This document shows positions 22,651 through 34,547 of a stretch of 64,000 nt of DNA, in pieces (positions within the stretch are counted from its first letter, which is position 1; every line of letters starts with the position of its first letter). Position numbers and translations under genes: made by a program. The notes beneath the pieces were generated by a model. It was not told where the DNA came from. It was given only the letters and a program-made list of their open reading frames with translations, and made no database searches. This stretch comes from Punica granatum. Taxonomy: Eukaryota; Streptophyta; Magnoliopsida; Myrtales; Lythraceae. The stretch covers positions 48,642 to 112,641 of the forward strand of contig NW_022204065.1 of the NCBI RefSeq assembly GCF_007655135.1. Direction: 5' to 3'.

Positions 22651-23565
22651 ATGGAGATTGCGAGACCTGTGATTGTCCGAGAGGTCTGGGCGCATAACCT
22701 GGAGAAAGAGTTCGCCTTGATACGTGTGGCCCTCCCCGGTTGCAGAATCGCTGCTATCGACACAGAGTTCCCAGGTCACATCTTCAAGTCCCAAGTCGAC
22801 GGCCACCTGATCGCCCACCTCCCTCCTGCGGAGACCTACGAGCTGATGAAGTCGAACATTGACGCCCTCGAGATCATTCAAGTCGGCCTCGCCCTCTCCG
22901 ACTCCTGCGGCCGGCTTCCCCACTTCGGCACTCCGTTTTCCTATGTGTGGCAGTTCAATTTCCAGGATTTTGACATCGAGACCAATGCATATAATGAGGA
23001 GTCGATCAACCTGTTGAAATCCCAGGGCATTGATTTCTCGAAGAACAGGGAGATGGGTATCTCGTCCCGCGACTTCGTGAGGCAGCTATTCCTCTCTGGC
23101 CTCATCGGTGGTGGCCGTCCCATTAGTTGGGTCACTTTTCACGGGTCCTACGACTTCGGGTTCATGATCAAGATGCTGACCCGGCAACCCCTTCCGACCC
23201 ACATGCTCGATTTTCTGAGATTGTTGAAACGCTTCTTCGGGTTCTGCATTTACGACGTGAAGCACATGATCAAATCTTGTGACGGCCTTTACGGGGGCCT
23301 AGAGCGGGTCGCGAAGTCCCTCAATGTTGATCGAATCGCTGGTAAGAGCCATCAGGCTGGGTCCGACAGCCTCCTCACCCTTCAAACATTTTTCAAGCTG
23401 ATTGGGAGCCGGAAGCCATTCACAGACAACACTGAGGGTATGGCTCTGTTCAGGTTCTGTTCGGTGCTGTTTGGATTAGAAGCTCCTATGCAGTGGAGAT
23501 GTTCCGGTCTTCTGTTCGGGTCGCATCTCCATTGGGATAACTTCCATGCTCGACACTTATGTTGA
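22651..23565 (+). CDS. CAF1: CAF1-type poly(A) ribonuclease (CCR4-associated factor 1), single exon
   Basis: Deadenylase of the CCR4-NOT complex, shortening mRNA poly(A) tails in the cytoplasm. The 304-residue frame has all residues of the DEDD nuclease fold: D37 and E39 in D-T-E-F-P-G, D168 in Y-D-F-G-F-M, H234 and D239 in K-S-H-Q-A-G-S-D-S-L-L-T. There is no intron, as in several plant CAF1 paralogues. The start is preceded by ccatcgccATGG, a good plant context. The last 60 residues, after the L-L-T-L-Q-T-F-F-K-L block, diverge and end in W-D-N-F-H-A-R-H-L-C; only the V-L-F-G-L-E stretch is clearly family-like. The tail may reflect a frameshift or simple divergence. Minus-strand ORFs over this gene are shadows. 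Confidence 0.93.
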   Translation: MEIARPVIVREVWAHNLEKEFALIRVALPGCRIAAIDTEFPGHIFKSQVDGHLIAHLPPAETYELMKSNIDALEIIQVGLALSDSCGRLPHFGTPFSYVWQFNFQDFDIETNAYNEESINLLKSQGIDFSKNREMGISSRDFVRQLFLSGLIGGGRPISWVTFHGSYDFGFMIKMLTRQPLPTHMLDFLRLLKRFFGFCIYDVKHMIKSCDGLYGGLERVAKSLNVDRIAGKSHQAGSDSLLTLQTFFKLIGSRKPFTDNTEGMALFRFCSVLFGLEAPMQWRCSGLLFGSHLHWDNFHARHLC

Positions 23566-25255
23566 TCTTTTAATTTCCGGAATATCAGATGTCTGAAAAG
23601 AATGCTATTTCTTGTAAATCCGATAGGTGTTTTAGTCATATCTCCTTGTATATTCTGCATCCAAGTTCTACTGCAATTCTCTTTACCGTAAGCCTTCAGT
23701 ATTTTTTTTTTTACAATTTGAAGAGGGTTCTGCCTTTCATTCTGATTAGTCGACCTCATCAGTTCAATCGCCTAATCTTGTACTGGTAATCCAGTAGATG
23801 GTAACGTTGAAAATTTTACATGCAATTGTGAGCGAATCGGTCGATGGCATGGCCTTTCAATATCATAAAACAGTATAAGAGAACTTTACTGCAAAAGGAA
23901 AATCAGTTTCGGAAACTAAACTCTTAACAAGCAAATGAAGTAGGAAAAGGCATTCTCCTGGCTCATTGTATTACCAAACCAGGAACTAATCGCCATTTTT
24001 GTGTGTTCGTTCCATAAAGCATGTGGCAACACATTAAGCCTCCGTTTGATTCAATGAAAATAAAATCCACAGAAAATGAATTCTCGGAAAGTAATTGTCC
24101 AAGAGATAATAAGCTAGCTAGAAGAAAGTGCATAAAAAGAAGGGGAAAAACGTAGTTTACAACTGCAGGATGACTCTATCCGTGATTTGGTAGCTCAATT
24201 TCGATATAGAAAAACCATTTAGCACAGGCCTTATCGCCCGACAAGGAGAAAAATATATGGCTGGGGCTCTGTTTGAAGCCGCACCTGATCAGGGAGAAGC
24301 TGCACTAGTATTGACACAATGAGAACAGAATGAGGATGGCACCATGAGCTAGGCCCTTTTATTCTCGGATTTTGTTCTGTTACCCCTTTCTTTTAATCGA
24401 ATATGTTATGCCATTCGGTTCGATTTGGATTTCATATGTTGCGTCTGATCCAAGAAGGATACAGCTCGGTAACTAGTATGTCAAGTTTATCTTCTTTTTT
24501 TTAAAAAAAAAAATTGCTGGATGAGTTTATCTATTATTATTAATCATGTACGATAATGTCAATAGAAACTGATGTCTAACTTAAGCCTCAATAAATTACT
24601 TATGTGACCGTGAGAGTCAGAGTTTAGAACATCAGGCAACTAGCAAGAGAGTACTTGAGTCAGAACTTCAGGGCTCGATAAAGCACAAAACATATTCTGA
24701 GATATGTAGGTCTAGCTCAGGATGACATGAATTTTTCTACTCTCTTGGCTTTCTCAAAGAACGTAGTTCCCTTCTGAAAATCTGATTGGATATGTCCAAC
24801 TAGGCAAGAAAGCGAAGAAAAGAAGCATAAATTCTACTAGTTCGTTTGTAACGCTTCTTATTTCATTGGATACATCTCATCTTCTATTTCCATCTTTGTA
24901 ATTTCAGCAACAGGTATTCACCGTACTGTCATGCGAACAATTAATATACCATCTTTGATCATGGAAAATGCAATTTTTGTTATACTCATCTCTTTTGGAG
25001 ATATGGCATCATTTGACTTGAATAACTTCATTTGCCTTCCGCGGGTTCTGTCTTTTAACTGTACGCTCAGTTGATAAGTTAAATCTGCTCTAACTGACTT
25101 CTATGGGATCTTAAGAACGATGAAAAATCATAAGTTTTTCCACGAAGTAGCCTAATGTTAAGCTTGGAACCTGTACAATAATAGCTTTTGAAATATATGT
25201 ACGGGTTATCTATAAGAAAGCATGAAACATCTACCACTTAAAAGAATTGGGAATA
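23566..25255. other. Gene-free stretch downstream of CAF1
   Basis: I see probable CAF1 3' UTR for the first few hundred bases, then non-coding DNA. No ORF of note, RNA gene or bounded repeat was recognised. A short cctccgtttgattc phrase at 24039 is of the kind found at MITE ends. Confidence 0.45.
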
Positions 25256-25755
25256 AAATCAAAAAGATATCAGGGCCAAATGAAACATATTGTAGTAAGA
25301 CAAGCTACAATAGTAACATATGAAAAAATATGAGACACTTAATGCAGAGGAATTAAGTAGAATTGTATGCTAAAAAATATAGTGGCAATTTTATGTGTAA
25401 TACAAATAGATATGTTATAGGTATATCTACAAACCATGAATTAATATTTAAATTTTTATAAAATTAATTATATCTCTATATTTAATATTCATATAAACTT
25501 TTCAATTTCGTACTTTCTTATCATGTTATGTAATTAAGTTTCTCATTTTTTCTTCTCGTCTATATGTTTATTAAATTAAGATAATTTCGAATCTAGAGTC
25601 TTATATCAATTTTAAAATAAGAAAAGCAATGTTAATTTATTAATATTTTGTACTTTCCAATGTTACTAATATCATTTTTCTCACTTCTATCATATGAAAA
25701 TATTAGTGATTGAGATCTTTTTTGGAGATCGGCGGCATGACACGAACCCTTTGCT
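25256..25755. repeat. Direct repeat copy A (about 490 bp)
   Basis: This copy runs from aaaagatatcagggccaaatg through ttattaaattaagataattt to gatcggcggcatgacacg. It aligns along its length with 26535-27015, about 1280 bases downstream in the same orientation, with many substitutions and small gaps. It has no coding content. Confidence 0.65.
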
Positions 25756-26535
25756 AGTAAATCAAACTAAAACTCTTGTTTCACATGGATATATGTCAAG
25801 CTATCAATTTTTACATTTTTTTTATCTTGATTTCTTCGTACTAGTTTATAATCTCATTAAGACTAATATATATATATATTATATTTTTTGATAGAGTTAT
25901 TTTCTTGATCAATCCATATATATATATATATATATATATTAGTAATAGTTTATAAGTTTTTTATTAATCTATATATATTTTAAATTTTTATATTCTAATT
26001 ATTTTATTTACCTATATAGAAAAATTTTATTTCAAGTCGCCACCAATTTACGTAGTTTTTATCATTCGAACTTCTTTTTTATGAAATGCAAGGTTACTCA
26101 AGCATGTCTACAATTCTCGCTTGAGTTGGTCATGGTCAAGATGTTTTAATTGATTTTGAAGATCACTTAAAATTAAAGGTGTTCTCAATGATTTTTTAAG
26201 CTAATTCAAATGAGAATTTCTTCCAATTAAACTTTTATTTATTTCTGCATTCGTGTCCTTTTTTATATTCATTACATATACTTTTAAGATGGATTTGGAT
26301 CTTTCCTCCCGTATTCATGTATGCTTTTCGAGATAAATTAATATTATAATTTTCATTTAAATTTATACTTAATAAAAATTACAATAATGATAATATTTTA
26401 TATTTATAGGTTTGTTGTACTTTTATAATATGGTGCATCTTTTCAACACTATAATGAATCCTATAAATTTTTTGCTTTTTATTTCTAAATAAAAGAATCC
26501 TCATAATATTCTAGCGCATCCTAGCCTAATATTGT
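25755..26535. other. AT-rich spacer between the two direct repeats
   Basis: It contains TA microsatellites at 25867-25880 and 25917-25940. I see no gene. Whether the pair plus spacer is an old LTR element with about 490 bp LTRs cannot be shown: no primer-binding site or protein remnant is visible. Confidence 0.4.
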
Positions 26536-27015
26536 GTGTCAAAAAGATATGGGGATCAAATGAAATATATTGCAGTAAAGACAAGTTATAATAATAACAT
26601 ATAAAAAAGTATGAGATAATAGATATGATATAATTATATCTATAAAGCATGAATTAATATTTTAATCTTCACAAAATTAATTATATCTTTTACATATAAT
26701 TTTCTCCTTTCTATGTAGATATTATTTAATCACTATATTTAATATTTCATACAAACTTTTACTTTTTTATACTTTTCTTATCATATCATCTAATTAAACT
26801 TCTCATTTTTTTCCTACGTCTATATGTTTATTAAACTAAGACAATTATCAATTTAAAGTGTTATATCAATTTTGATAATAAGTCACACGATAATAATTTG
26901 TTAATATTTTATACTTTTCAATATTACTTATATCATTTCTCGTCCTTCTATCATATGAAAATATTGTTGACAGAGAACTTTTATAGGGATTCGCGACATC
27001 ATGCGGGCCCCTTTT
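26535..27015. repeat. Direct repeat copy B (about 480 bp)
   Basis: Second copy of the repeat at 25256-25755, same orientation, beginning aaaaagatatggggatcaaatg and ending ttcgcgacatcatgcggg. The minus-strand frame at 26866-27081 lies partly in it and is not a gene. Confidence 0.65.
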
Positions 27016-27750
27016 GGAGTACGTTGTTATAAATGATGGTCCACGATGCTTTAGACAACTTAGGTTTGACTTAAAGCTCAAGAAATGAGAATCTAGAGAA
27101 ATGTTCCTGTCAATACTTACTGCAGCCTACACTTGATTAGTGAAGACTCCCAAGTACTTGATCCGAAATTCTCAAGAGTCTGTAGAGGGAGAGAGAGGTG
27201 GCTGGGGAGAGGGAAAGGGGAGAATAAATTAGGAGATCGTATTAATTTCGATCCTTCACTTCAAACAGGAGATATAAGTAAAAATATGTAGGAATTCAAA
27301 GAGTGAATCAATCACACGATGCCAAATTGACTAAAAAGCCTACGTGGCCGGTTCACATTGCGTGAACAATGGTACCTCATCACACAAGTTCGGGTAGTCT
27401 GTTTTAATTATCTATATATAGATTGTTTAACGTAAATATATGAAAACCACAATGCACATAAATGATAATTCAGTATGTACATGAGATATACGGTTGGGAG
27501 ATCATTTCATTCTTTAAAGAGAAAAAGGCTGAAAGAAAAGAGTTTATTGCTTTTTTTTAATTTTATTTTTCAATGAATATCTGTAAAGACAACGAAAGTA
27601 TTCTTATTCCTCTTCTGAAAATATCCAAATTTTGATGCATAATACTTGAGAGAGAGTTTGGACTGTATAGGAGTACATCTATTATAATATGGAAAAGCCA
27701 GCAAGCGCTTATGAAAGGCTGCAATTTTAAAACTCTTTCAGCTCGTGGTT
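27015..27750. other. Gene-free stretch
   Basis: A purine-rich patch (gagggagagagagg...) at 27184-27225 is the only notable feature. No gene was recognised. Confidence 0.4.
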
Positions 27751-28610
27751 AATCATTCTTTGGACTATGTCGAATAGGGAGAATTGTGTATTTATCTTTT
27801 CAAATTTTCAGTTAAACCACTAATTAACGTCTTAAAATTTTAATTGAATATGGGCCAAAATTCATATGAGCCCAATAGAATTTTAATATGGTATTAGAAC
27901 TACAATTCTACATGTTTGTGCATGCTCGCACCACACCAAGCCTAGTATTTCAAAAGTAACTAAAAGAGCGCCTCATGTTAGTTGCTTGAGCACAAAAAAA
28001 GCCCGTCTTGAAGCCAGTTATTGAGAGCGAGTGTTAAGGGGCACATGACAACATATAGGCAAGTGAAAAAGAAAAAGCCACGGGCTGCATGTAAGAGTAT
28101 ATGTTGAGGAGTTAGAAAAAAAAATCCCACGTTGGAAAATCAATTAGCAAACTAAGGGTTTATGTGTGGTTTAGATTTCATCATTTAACAGCTCGAACTT
28201 TTGGATTGAAAATGGGCGTGATCATATATAGGCCTAATGGGTTTTTTGCATGGTATTAGAGCAAGTAATACTTTTGCACGCTCGTATGGGCTCACACCAC
28301 ACCAAGTTTAATATCTCTTTGTGTGGGCAACCAGAAGTGCGACCATAGTCAGTTCTTGAGGACGGGTTCTTCAGATCCATGTGGCACATGTGGGTAAAAC
28401 GGCAAAAGCACATGTTGCCATGTGAGGATGGTGTTAAGAGTTAATTCCACACGGAAAAATCAAATAGAAAAGTATGGCTTTATAAGCGATTGGGTTTCAC
28501 TGCCTATCAGCTCGAGTTTTTGAGTTAGAGATTGGTTCAATCGCTTATAAGTCCAATAAAATTTTACAAACGTATCATATGCAATGAACTCTGATCATGC
28601 GTCCTTATTA
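27750..28610 (+). repeat. Three diverged tandem copies of a roughly 310 bp repeat ending near tggtattaga
   Basis: Copies start near 27770, 28125 and 28440. Shared blocks are cccacgttggaaaatcaa, a ttataagcgattgg or tttatgtgtggtt block, cagctcgaac/gtttttg, a gcccaatagaattttaatatgg block and gcacgctcg-caccacaccaag. The first two end in tggtattaga, close to the tRNA-Met primer-binding sequence tggtatcaga. They may be amplified LTR-end fragments. No coding content. Confidence 0.55.
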
Positions 28611-28744
28611 TCTGTACATAATGATATATAATTTTGAACCTTTTGAAAAATTTAAAAATCTTCTCAATTATTTAAAAACTCATCGAAATACGATATGCTT
28701 TTTCTAATTCAATACATTGAAAATCTTATAAATAGTAGAATTTT

Positions 28745-28930
28745 TTCGATGTCCACTATGATATCTAAAAACCCAATGGACCCATGACTAATCGAGCTGG
28801 GTTAGCCCATTAAAGAATATATTCTCCTAACATGCATTTTTTTTCCATTCATAAGACTCTAATTCGGAACCTTACTTAAGGGAAATAAGCGTCGAACCGT
28901 TTGAACTAATTCATATTGGTATGAATAGTG
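28745..28930 (-). mobile_element. SINE, tRNA-derived (family copy S3)
   Basis: On the minus strand a perfect box A (TAGTTCAAACGG, 28908-28897) is followed by an acgcttatttcccttaag block, a partial box B near 28870, a run of A, then tctttaatgggc and a conserved gctcgattagtc/gtccattgggttttt tail. The same order occurs at 46495-46670 (+) and 47240-47405 (-). Confidence 0.6.
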
Positions 28931-29039
28931 GAATTGAAAATTCAATTTACATATATCTTTTATTTGCTTCAGCTTTTTATAGACCACTACTCTTGCATGA
29001 TGTCTTTTCATGATATATCTACTATATTCCGATTAAAGG

Positions 29040-29570
29040 TATTTGGTTGTACAAGGGAATCGATTTCCCCATATTGGGGAATCACTCATTCCCTGAGGTC
29101 CCCCTGGGAATAAGGAAGGGGGAATCAAAATTAATTTACTCTATTTTTTCTAATTTAATTTTGGGCTGAAAGTTCGATTAGAAAATGAAAAGAAATTTTG
29201 TAAATGGTCCATGCACAACAATCGATAGAAAGACTATTGGTTCTCAAGATCAACAAATATGGTCAACATATTAATTGGTGGGGGTATCTCGTCGATCAGC
29301 AATTGCACAAACACACTCAACAATTTCAAGATACGTTATATAAATAATTATTAATTATTCACTTGAAATACTACGAATAATTACATATATTGAAATTTGA
29401 TTTCGATTCCGTAGGCAAATGAACCAAATAGAAACATATGGAATTGCATATTGATTCCTTATTAAACATGACATAAATGAAAACTTATAATTCCATTTTC
29501 GATTCTATCCCATCCCACCTCAATCCATTTCTATTTGCATACTCTGAACCAAAGGGGACCTACATATGTT
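29040..29570. repeat. MITE-like repeat region
   Basis: The left edge reads tatttggttgtacaagggaatcg and the right edge ctctgaaccaaagggg, giving weakly inverted ends of the tttggtt / aaccaaa kind. The inner sequence has several gattcc / ggaatc inversions. No clear target duplication was found. Confidence 0.35.
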
Positions 29571-30037
29571 GTTCGTATTCTTAAAAAATTACAGCAGATA
29601 TTTATTTCTATTTTTTTATTATTAATTATTTATATTTTCTGATAATGTAAAGTTATACAATTACTACTGATTATGAGGAGAGTGAGGAATACTAGACTCC
29701 GTTTGATTCCGGAGTTAAACTAGGAGAAAACCCGTTTAATTTTTTAAAAATCAAAACATATGATCACAACTCTTCTGAAGAATAAAAATTTTCCAAACCA
29801 ACAATAAAATGGGAGCAAAGCAACTATTTAAATGTTAATAATTAGCATTGTCAACTCATAGCAGTTAAGGCGATCGCAATAGCATAGAAAAATATTCAAA
29901 TTCTAATTCTATGGAACGGCCCTATGAATAAATTTGGTAGTAGTAAAGGGAAAACCTGATGAATCCTCGTGAAACAACCAAACTGATATAGGGTATTGTG
30001 TTGGTGCTGCATAAATATGCACATAGTACATAACTAT

Positions 30038-30079
<42 letters not shown>
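30038..30079. repeat. TA microsatellite
   Basis: About 20 TA units in a row. The short ORF that runs through it (29909-30136, minus) is an artefact of the repeat. Confidence 0.9.
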
Positions 30080-30081
<2 letters not shown>

Positions 30082-31390
30082 TTCTCGGAAAGGTCATAAA
30101 AATTATTTCATTAATAAATAAATAAGCAAATTTCATATCTATTCATTAAATATTCAACTACCTTTGTATTTAGATATTCTACTCTTTACGTGCAAACGTT
30201 ATACTTTCTTATATATTGAAACGACATATTTATATATATAAATAAATTGACTCTACATTTATACTTATATATTTTCTACTTCTTACATGCGATGATATAG
30301 ATGTCATGCTGTACTTTGAAATGCAGAACTGTCGAAAGTGTTGTACCCTTTCATGTGTATCTTCTTTCAAAATGCTTTCAATATCCGCTGTATATTGAAT
30401 TTCCTATTGAACTTCCATGTCAAGTCCATCCAACAATAAGGCCCAGTCCTGACATGGTCAAGTTCGGTCCAATTAGTCAATATCTGAAATAGTTAATATA
30501 TTTTTATATTTTTAATTGTAAGGGCGAAGGACGCGTGACATCAAGGAGAGGTTCTCCTTATATAGCTAAGCACACTGTTTCGAGAGGGCAATCATAAAAG
30601 AAATATCAGATTGCTGATATGGAAGTCGTACATATTTCTTTAATAAAAATATTAGTATTTCCTTGTATATAAACAATGATGTGGCAAAGCGGCGAAGCTC
30701 TATTTTATATTTTTTATGATGTGATAGTGTGAAAATTTCATTTGGGACTTTATTATTACATATATATATGTATAGATTCTACTCCAACTCCATTACCCTC
30801 CAGTCCAGTCCAGTCTATTCTTCTCTCAATTCAACAATATAATCATTATTTTTTTTATATAAGTCATGGAGCATGGGATAGTTCCATAAAAAAAATATTG
30901 CAATTAATAATAAAAAAAAGTATGAATTTATGTACATATGTCATTACAAAAAATGTGATCTTCAAATTCAAATAAACCATAACTGGGTGATATTGAGCAG
31001 AAGCTGTTGGTACTTCGAAATTCTCAATAGCATATACAGATCCTTTATCTAATTGGCTTTTAAGTTTATCCACTTGATATTTTCGCACAGTTGCATGAAT
31101 TGAGTTATTCTATCAAAACCAAAAATTAAAAATACAATTTACTTTTCCTCATTCATTATAAATATAACAATTAATAAGAAACTTCACTTCTTCGTCTAGA
31201 AGAATCATATCCATGCTAATTAAATCGTTACTATTTGCGTTCATATCTTCCCATAATTTTATCACTCTGACTTTTATTTTCCATGAATCTTTCTTGGGTG
31301 CTAGCTCTTTCAATAAATTATAAGACATCCTGAAAAATAAAAAATAAAAATAAAAAAAAAAATAAAAATTAAATATAAAAGTTTCAAATT
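30080..31390. other. Gene-free AT-rich stretch
   Basis: No gene or RNA is recognised. At 30785-30860 the ccagtccagtccagtcta phrase and caattcaacaatataatcatta resemble the MITE-like piece at 32920-33195. Confidence 0.4.
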
Positions 31391-31394
31391 AAAA

Positions 31395-31545
31395 TAAAAA
31401 AGGTTTAAGGATGTTTTTTCATTGTTGATAACAAAATTTAAATCTCATCATATACTGTACTACACGAAGTTGATGGAACAATTCTAGCTTCTAAGTAAGA
31501 TTACAATCACAAACTCAATGGCATATATCAAGTAAAAACAACTTG
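31395..31545. repeat. Direct duplication, copy 1 (about 150 bp)
   Basis: It shares ttttcattgttg-taacaaaatttaaatctcatcatat, gatggaacaattctagctt and taagattacaa-cacaaactcaa with 31958-32108, same orientation, about 563 bases apart. The two are roughly 90% alike by eye. Confidence 0.75.
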
Positions 31546-31957
31546 CTTAATAACATTCCCAGGCAGGGGAAACACTATAAACCGAGCCCAACATATAATA
31601 TCAAAAGAGAGTTGATTGATGATGGAAGGGTAAGGGTGGGGGACTACCAGATGTGACAATGCGGAGATAATTTGTTCAGAAAGCCTATGTAAATTCAAAT
31701 CTACTGCTGAAAACTCCATGTAAAAATCAAAATTTACACCAACTCAACAATCCTCTGCCCACTGAAGACCCTACCAGAGCAAGACATATCCTTTCATGTT
31801 TCAGCGTCTTAATTTGACTTCATTTCAATCAAATAAACCATGAAGCTATACCCAGTTGCTAATAATAAAAGGATAGTTAGCATACGGTGCCTCATCGAAT
31901 CATGTGATTAAAAAAAAAACAAAACCCTCTATGTGTAAAAATCAAAATTTACACTAA

Positions 31958-32108
31958 TTTTTTTTAAATAAAAAAAGATTTAATGATGCCTTTTCATTGT
32001 TGCTAACAAAATTTAAATCTCATCATATGCTGTACTACCCTAAGGTGATGGAACAATTCTAGCTTGCAAGTAAGATTACAACCACAAACTCAATAGCATA
32101 TATCACAG
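31958..32108. repeat. Direct duplication, copy 2
   Basis: Second copy of 31395-31545. The phrase aaaatcaaaatttacac also occurs on both sides of the spacer (31723 and 31939), so the duplicated block may be longer and rearranged. Confidence 0.75.
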
Positions 32109-32536
32109 AATTTTGGAGCTCAACATGGAACAATAATATTTCTAAAAGAATTCAACCCAAAATATGATTCTCGTACATAAGAGATTGTATAGTTGCAAGT
32201 TGAAAATGCGTACCTATGATTTTCTTGTAGGTTTTGCATCAGGGGGAGCGCTTGATCTTAAACGAAGACACTACTTTGGCCGCACTATTGCAAGAATGAT
32301 AAAACAACTTTATATATATCTTCAAAAGTTTTTATTTGTAGCGCTCTATCCCCGTCACTATATATAAGAAATTAACTCCTTATTTTGTTAACTAATCTTT
32401 ATATTTTAATACGATATTTTCTCCATCCTTTTACTTTCAATTATGTACATGATAGAGTTTTCCATCTTTAGAATAATACGTTACGCTAACTAATTCCGGC
32501 ATATATTATATTATTTAAGTATAATTGTTAAAATAA

Positions 32537-32558
32537 TACACACACACACACACACCCC
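32537..32558. repeat. AC microsatellite
   Basis: About ten AC units followed by a short GC-rich patch. Confidence 0.85.
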
Positions 32559-32777
32559 GCAGCACCAGCACGAGCGCTTCTTTCATTGTGTGGGGTTGGG
32601 CATTTACAATATGTACAGGAGGGTCACGGCTGGGTAGCAAGGCCGATTCCGCAAGATTCTATAAAAAAAAATGTAATTTGATTTTCTTTAAAATTTCGTA
32701 AGATTCTAATTTTCAAAAGATATTTTGGATAAATAATTTCAGAATATTTCGTTGATAATTTTATAACTTAAAATAAT

Positions 32778-32840
32778 TAATTTCGGAAGATTTTGTTTAA
32801 TTTCGGAAGATTTTTTTAAATTTCGGAAGATTTTGTTAAT
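32778..32840. repeat. Short tandem repeat of tttcggaagatttt
   Basis: Three near-identical units, each beginning atttcggaagatttt, in a row. Confidence 0.8.
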
Positions 32841-32919
32841 AATTTTATTACATAAAATAATTAAATTAAAAAATATAAATAAAATAAAATAAATCGAGAA
32901 AATTTTATTCAGAAACAAC

Positions 32920-33195
32920 TCTGTTTGGTTTCGCAATCAAATTTTAAGATTTTAACTCTAACTTTAACTCTACTCACTATACAATAAAAATCAACTCTTC
33001 AAAGTCAAAAAGGTGGGCACCATACATAAATTCACATACAACTCTATTATACTCAATTCAATTTTTAATACTAAATTCTTTCAACTATTCATTATTTTTT
33101 CACTTTTTCTCATAATTCAACAACACAATCATTATAACCCAATTAAAATCAAAACTCAACTCAACTCAACTCTAAAATCAAATACACTAGTGTTC
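32920..33195. repeat. MITE-like element
   Basis: The left side reads ctgtttggtttcgcaatcaaattttaagatttt and the right side ctctaaaatcaaatacact, giving a partial inversion of the attttaga/tctaaaat kind with internal tcaactcaactc runs. Boundaries are approximate. Confidence 0.35.
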
Positions 33196-33211
33196 TGAGG
33201 CCATATGACCT

Positions 33212-33212
<1 letters not shown>

Positions 33213-33247
<35 letters not shown>
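33213..33247. repeat. TA microsatellite
   Basis: About 17 TA units. Confidence 0.9.
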
Positions 33248-33249
<2 letters not shown>

Positions 33250-33250
<1 letters not shown>

Positions 33251-34240
33251 TATTTAATAATAAATTACCTTATATACTTTTTCCTAATCATTATTACAAT
33301 TAATTTTTTAATAATAAATTTCTTCATTTATTTTTTTTCGATCTCTATCTGTAGGTAAGCGGTTCCAAAATTTTAGAATCAAACCTTACCATTCTAGGAC
33401 TTGGAACCGGACCCTATATGATACCAAACCTTTCGGATATTTTAGAGGAACCTATATTTTATTTTTTCATTATGTACAATAATTAAAATAAATAAAATCG
33501 AAAAAGATCTTACTCACATTGTCCAAAATAATAACATAATAAAACTGAACGTTGACAATAAAACTGGTCTCAACGAGTGGGGGAAGACCAAAGATTAGAG
33601 ATTCGTGATTTAGACATTGGAATTGAATTTTTCTTTTTCTTTTTTATTCAATCTTTATTATATTTATCGAATATGAGTAAAATATAAAACAAAAAAGAAA
33701 CACAGTCCAAGTACAGGGTCCTTAAATTATTATCCGAATTCTACCCTATTATTAGTTAGATCCACCTGGACCTCTACTCTAATGGGCATATTCTTACCGA
33801 TTCTAGGTATATCCGGTACTCGTCAACACCCCAAATAAGCAGGACAGATTTTGACTTGTTACCCCGATGTCACGCAACAGATTTTGCTTTAGTAGTCTCG
33901 CAACTGACTCGGCAATTGTTCGTTCTTCCCTACAAACTTATTCTTTAAGAAACATCTTTCATTTCTCAATGCACTAATGGTCATACATGATTTTACGAAT
34001 GTTATGCACCTCTATAACATATGACTATGAACACGACAGAATTTCTTTAAAATGGTGGGACGTAGCTGCAAGCATACAGGAGCTAGTTATGGCGACCTAA
34101 TTTCATGGGTATGACGGGCTGGAGCCCAACTGACAAGAGATGAGCACACCGAGTTCTGCCCAGGGAAGATTAGAGGGAGACCAGAGAGAGAGGCATCCCC
34201 AAAAAGAGCTGTGTACATTCCAGACTTCGATCAGTCGAGT
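33250..34240. other. Gene-free stretch downstream of the proteasome gene
   Basis: A region with ggttccaaaa, ttggaaccggaccc and agtacagggtcc phrases at 33355-33840 looks like a fragmented repeat. No gene is recognised. The last part may hold the end of the proteasome-gene transcript. Confidence 0.4.
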
Positions 34241-34547
34241 GTGAAACTAATCGCTGAGAAAGCTTTTGCATAGTTTCAACCCTGTCTTTACTAGGCCAAA
34301 GTATATGCACAGCACTGGAGTTGTAATCAAAACAAATTTAAGGAGATTCCAACAAAAAGGAAAGCACCCGTCGAACATTAACAACTCCAATTCCAGTTCC
34401 AATAGATCTTCCTCAGAAAATAACACCAACACAAGAAGAAAGGTCAGAGGTTCTATATAAAACAGGCAACAGAATGTTCGCAGTTCTTTGCTAGGGCATG
34501 CATTAAGATCCTACAATAGCAAACCCGCATTTCTAGAGGGATGGTCT

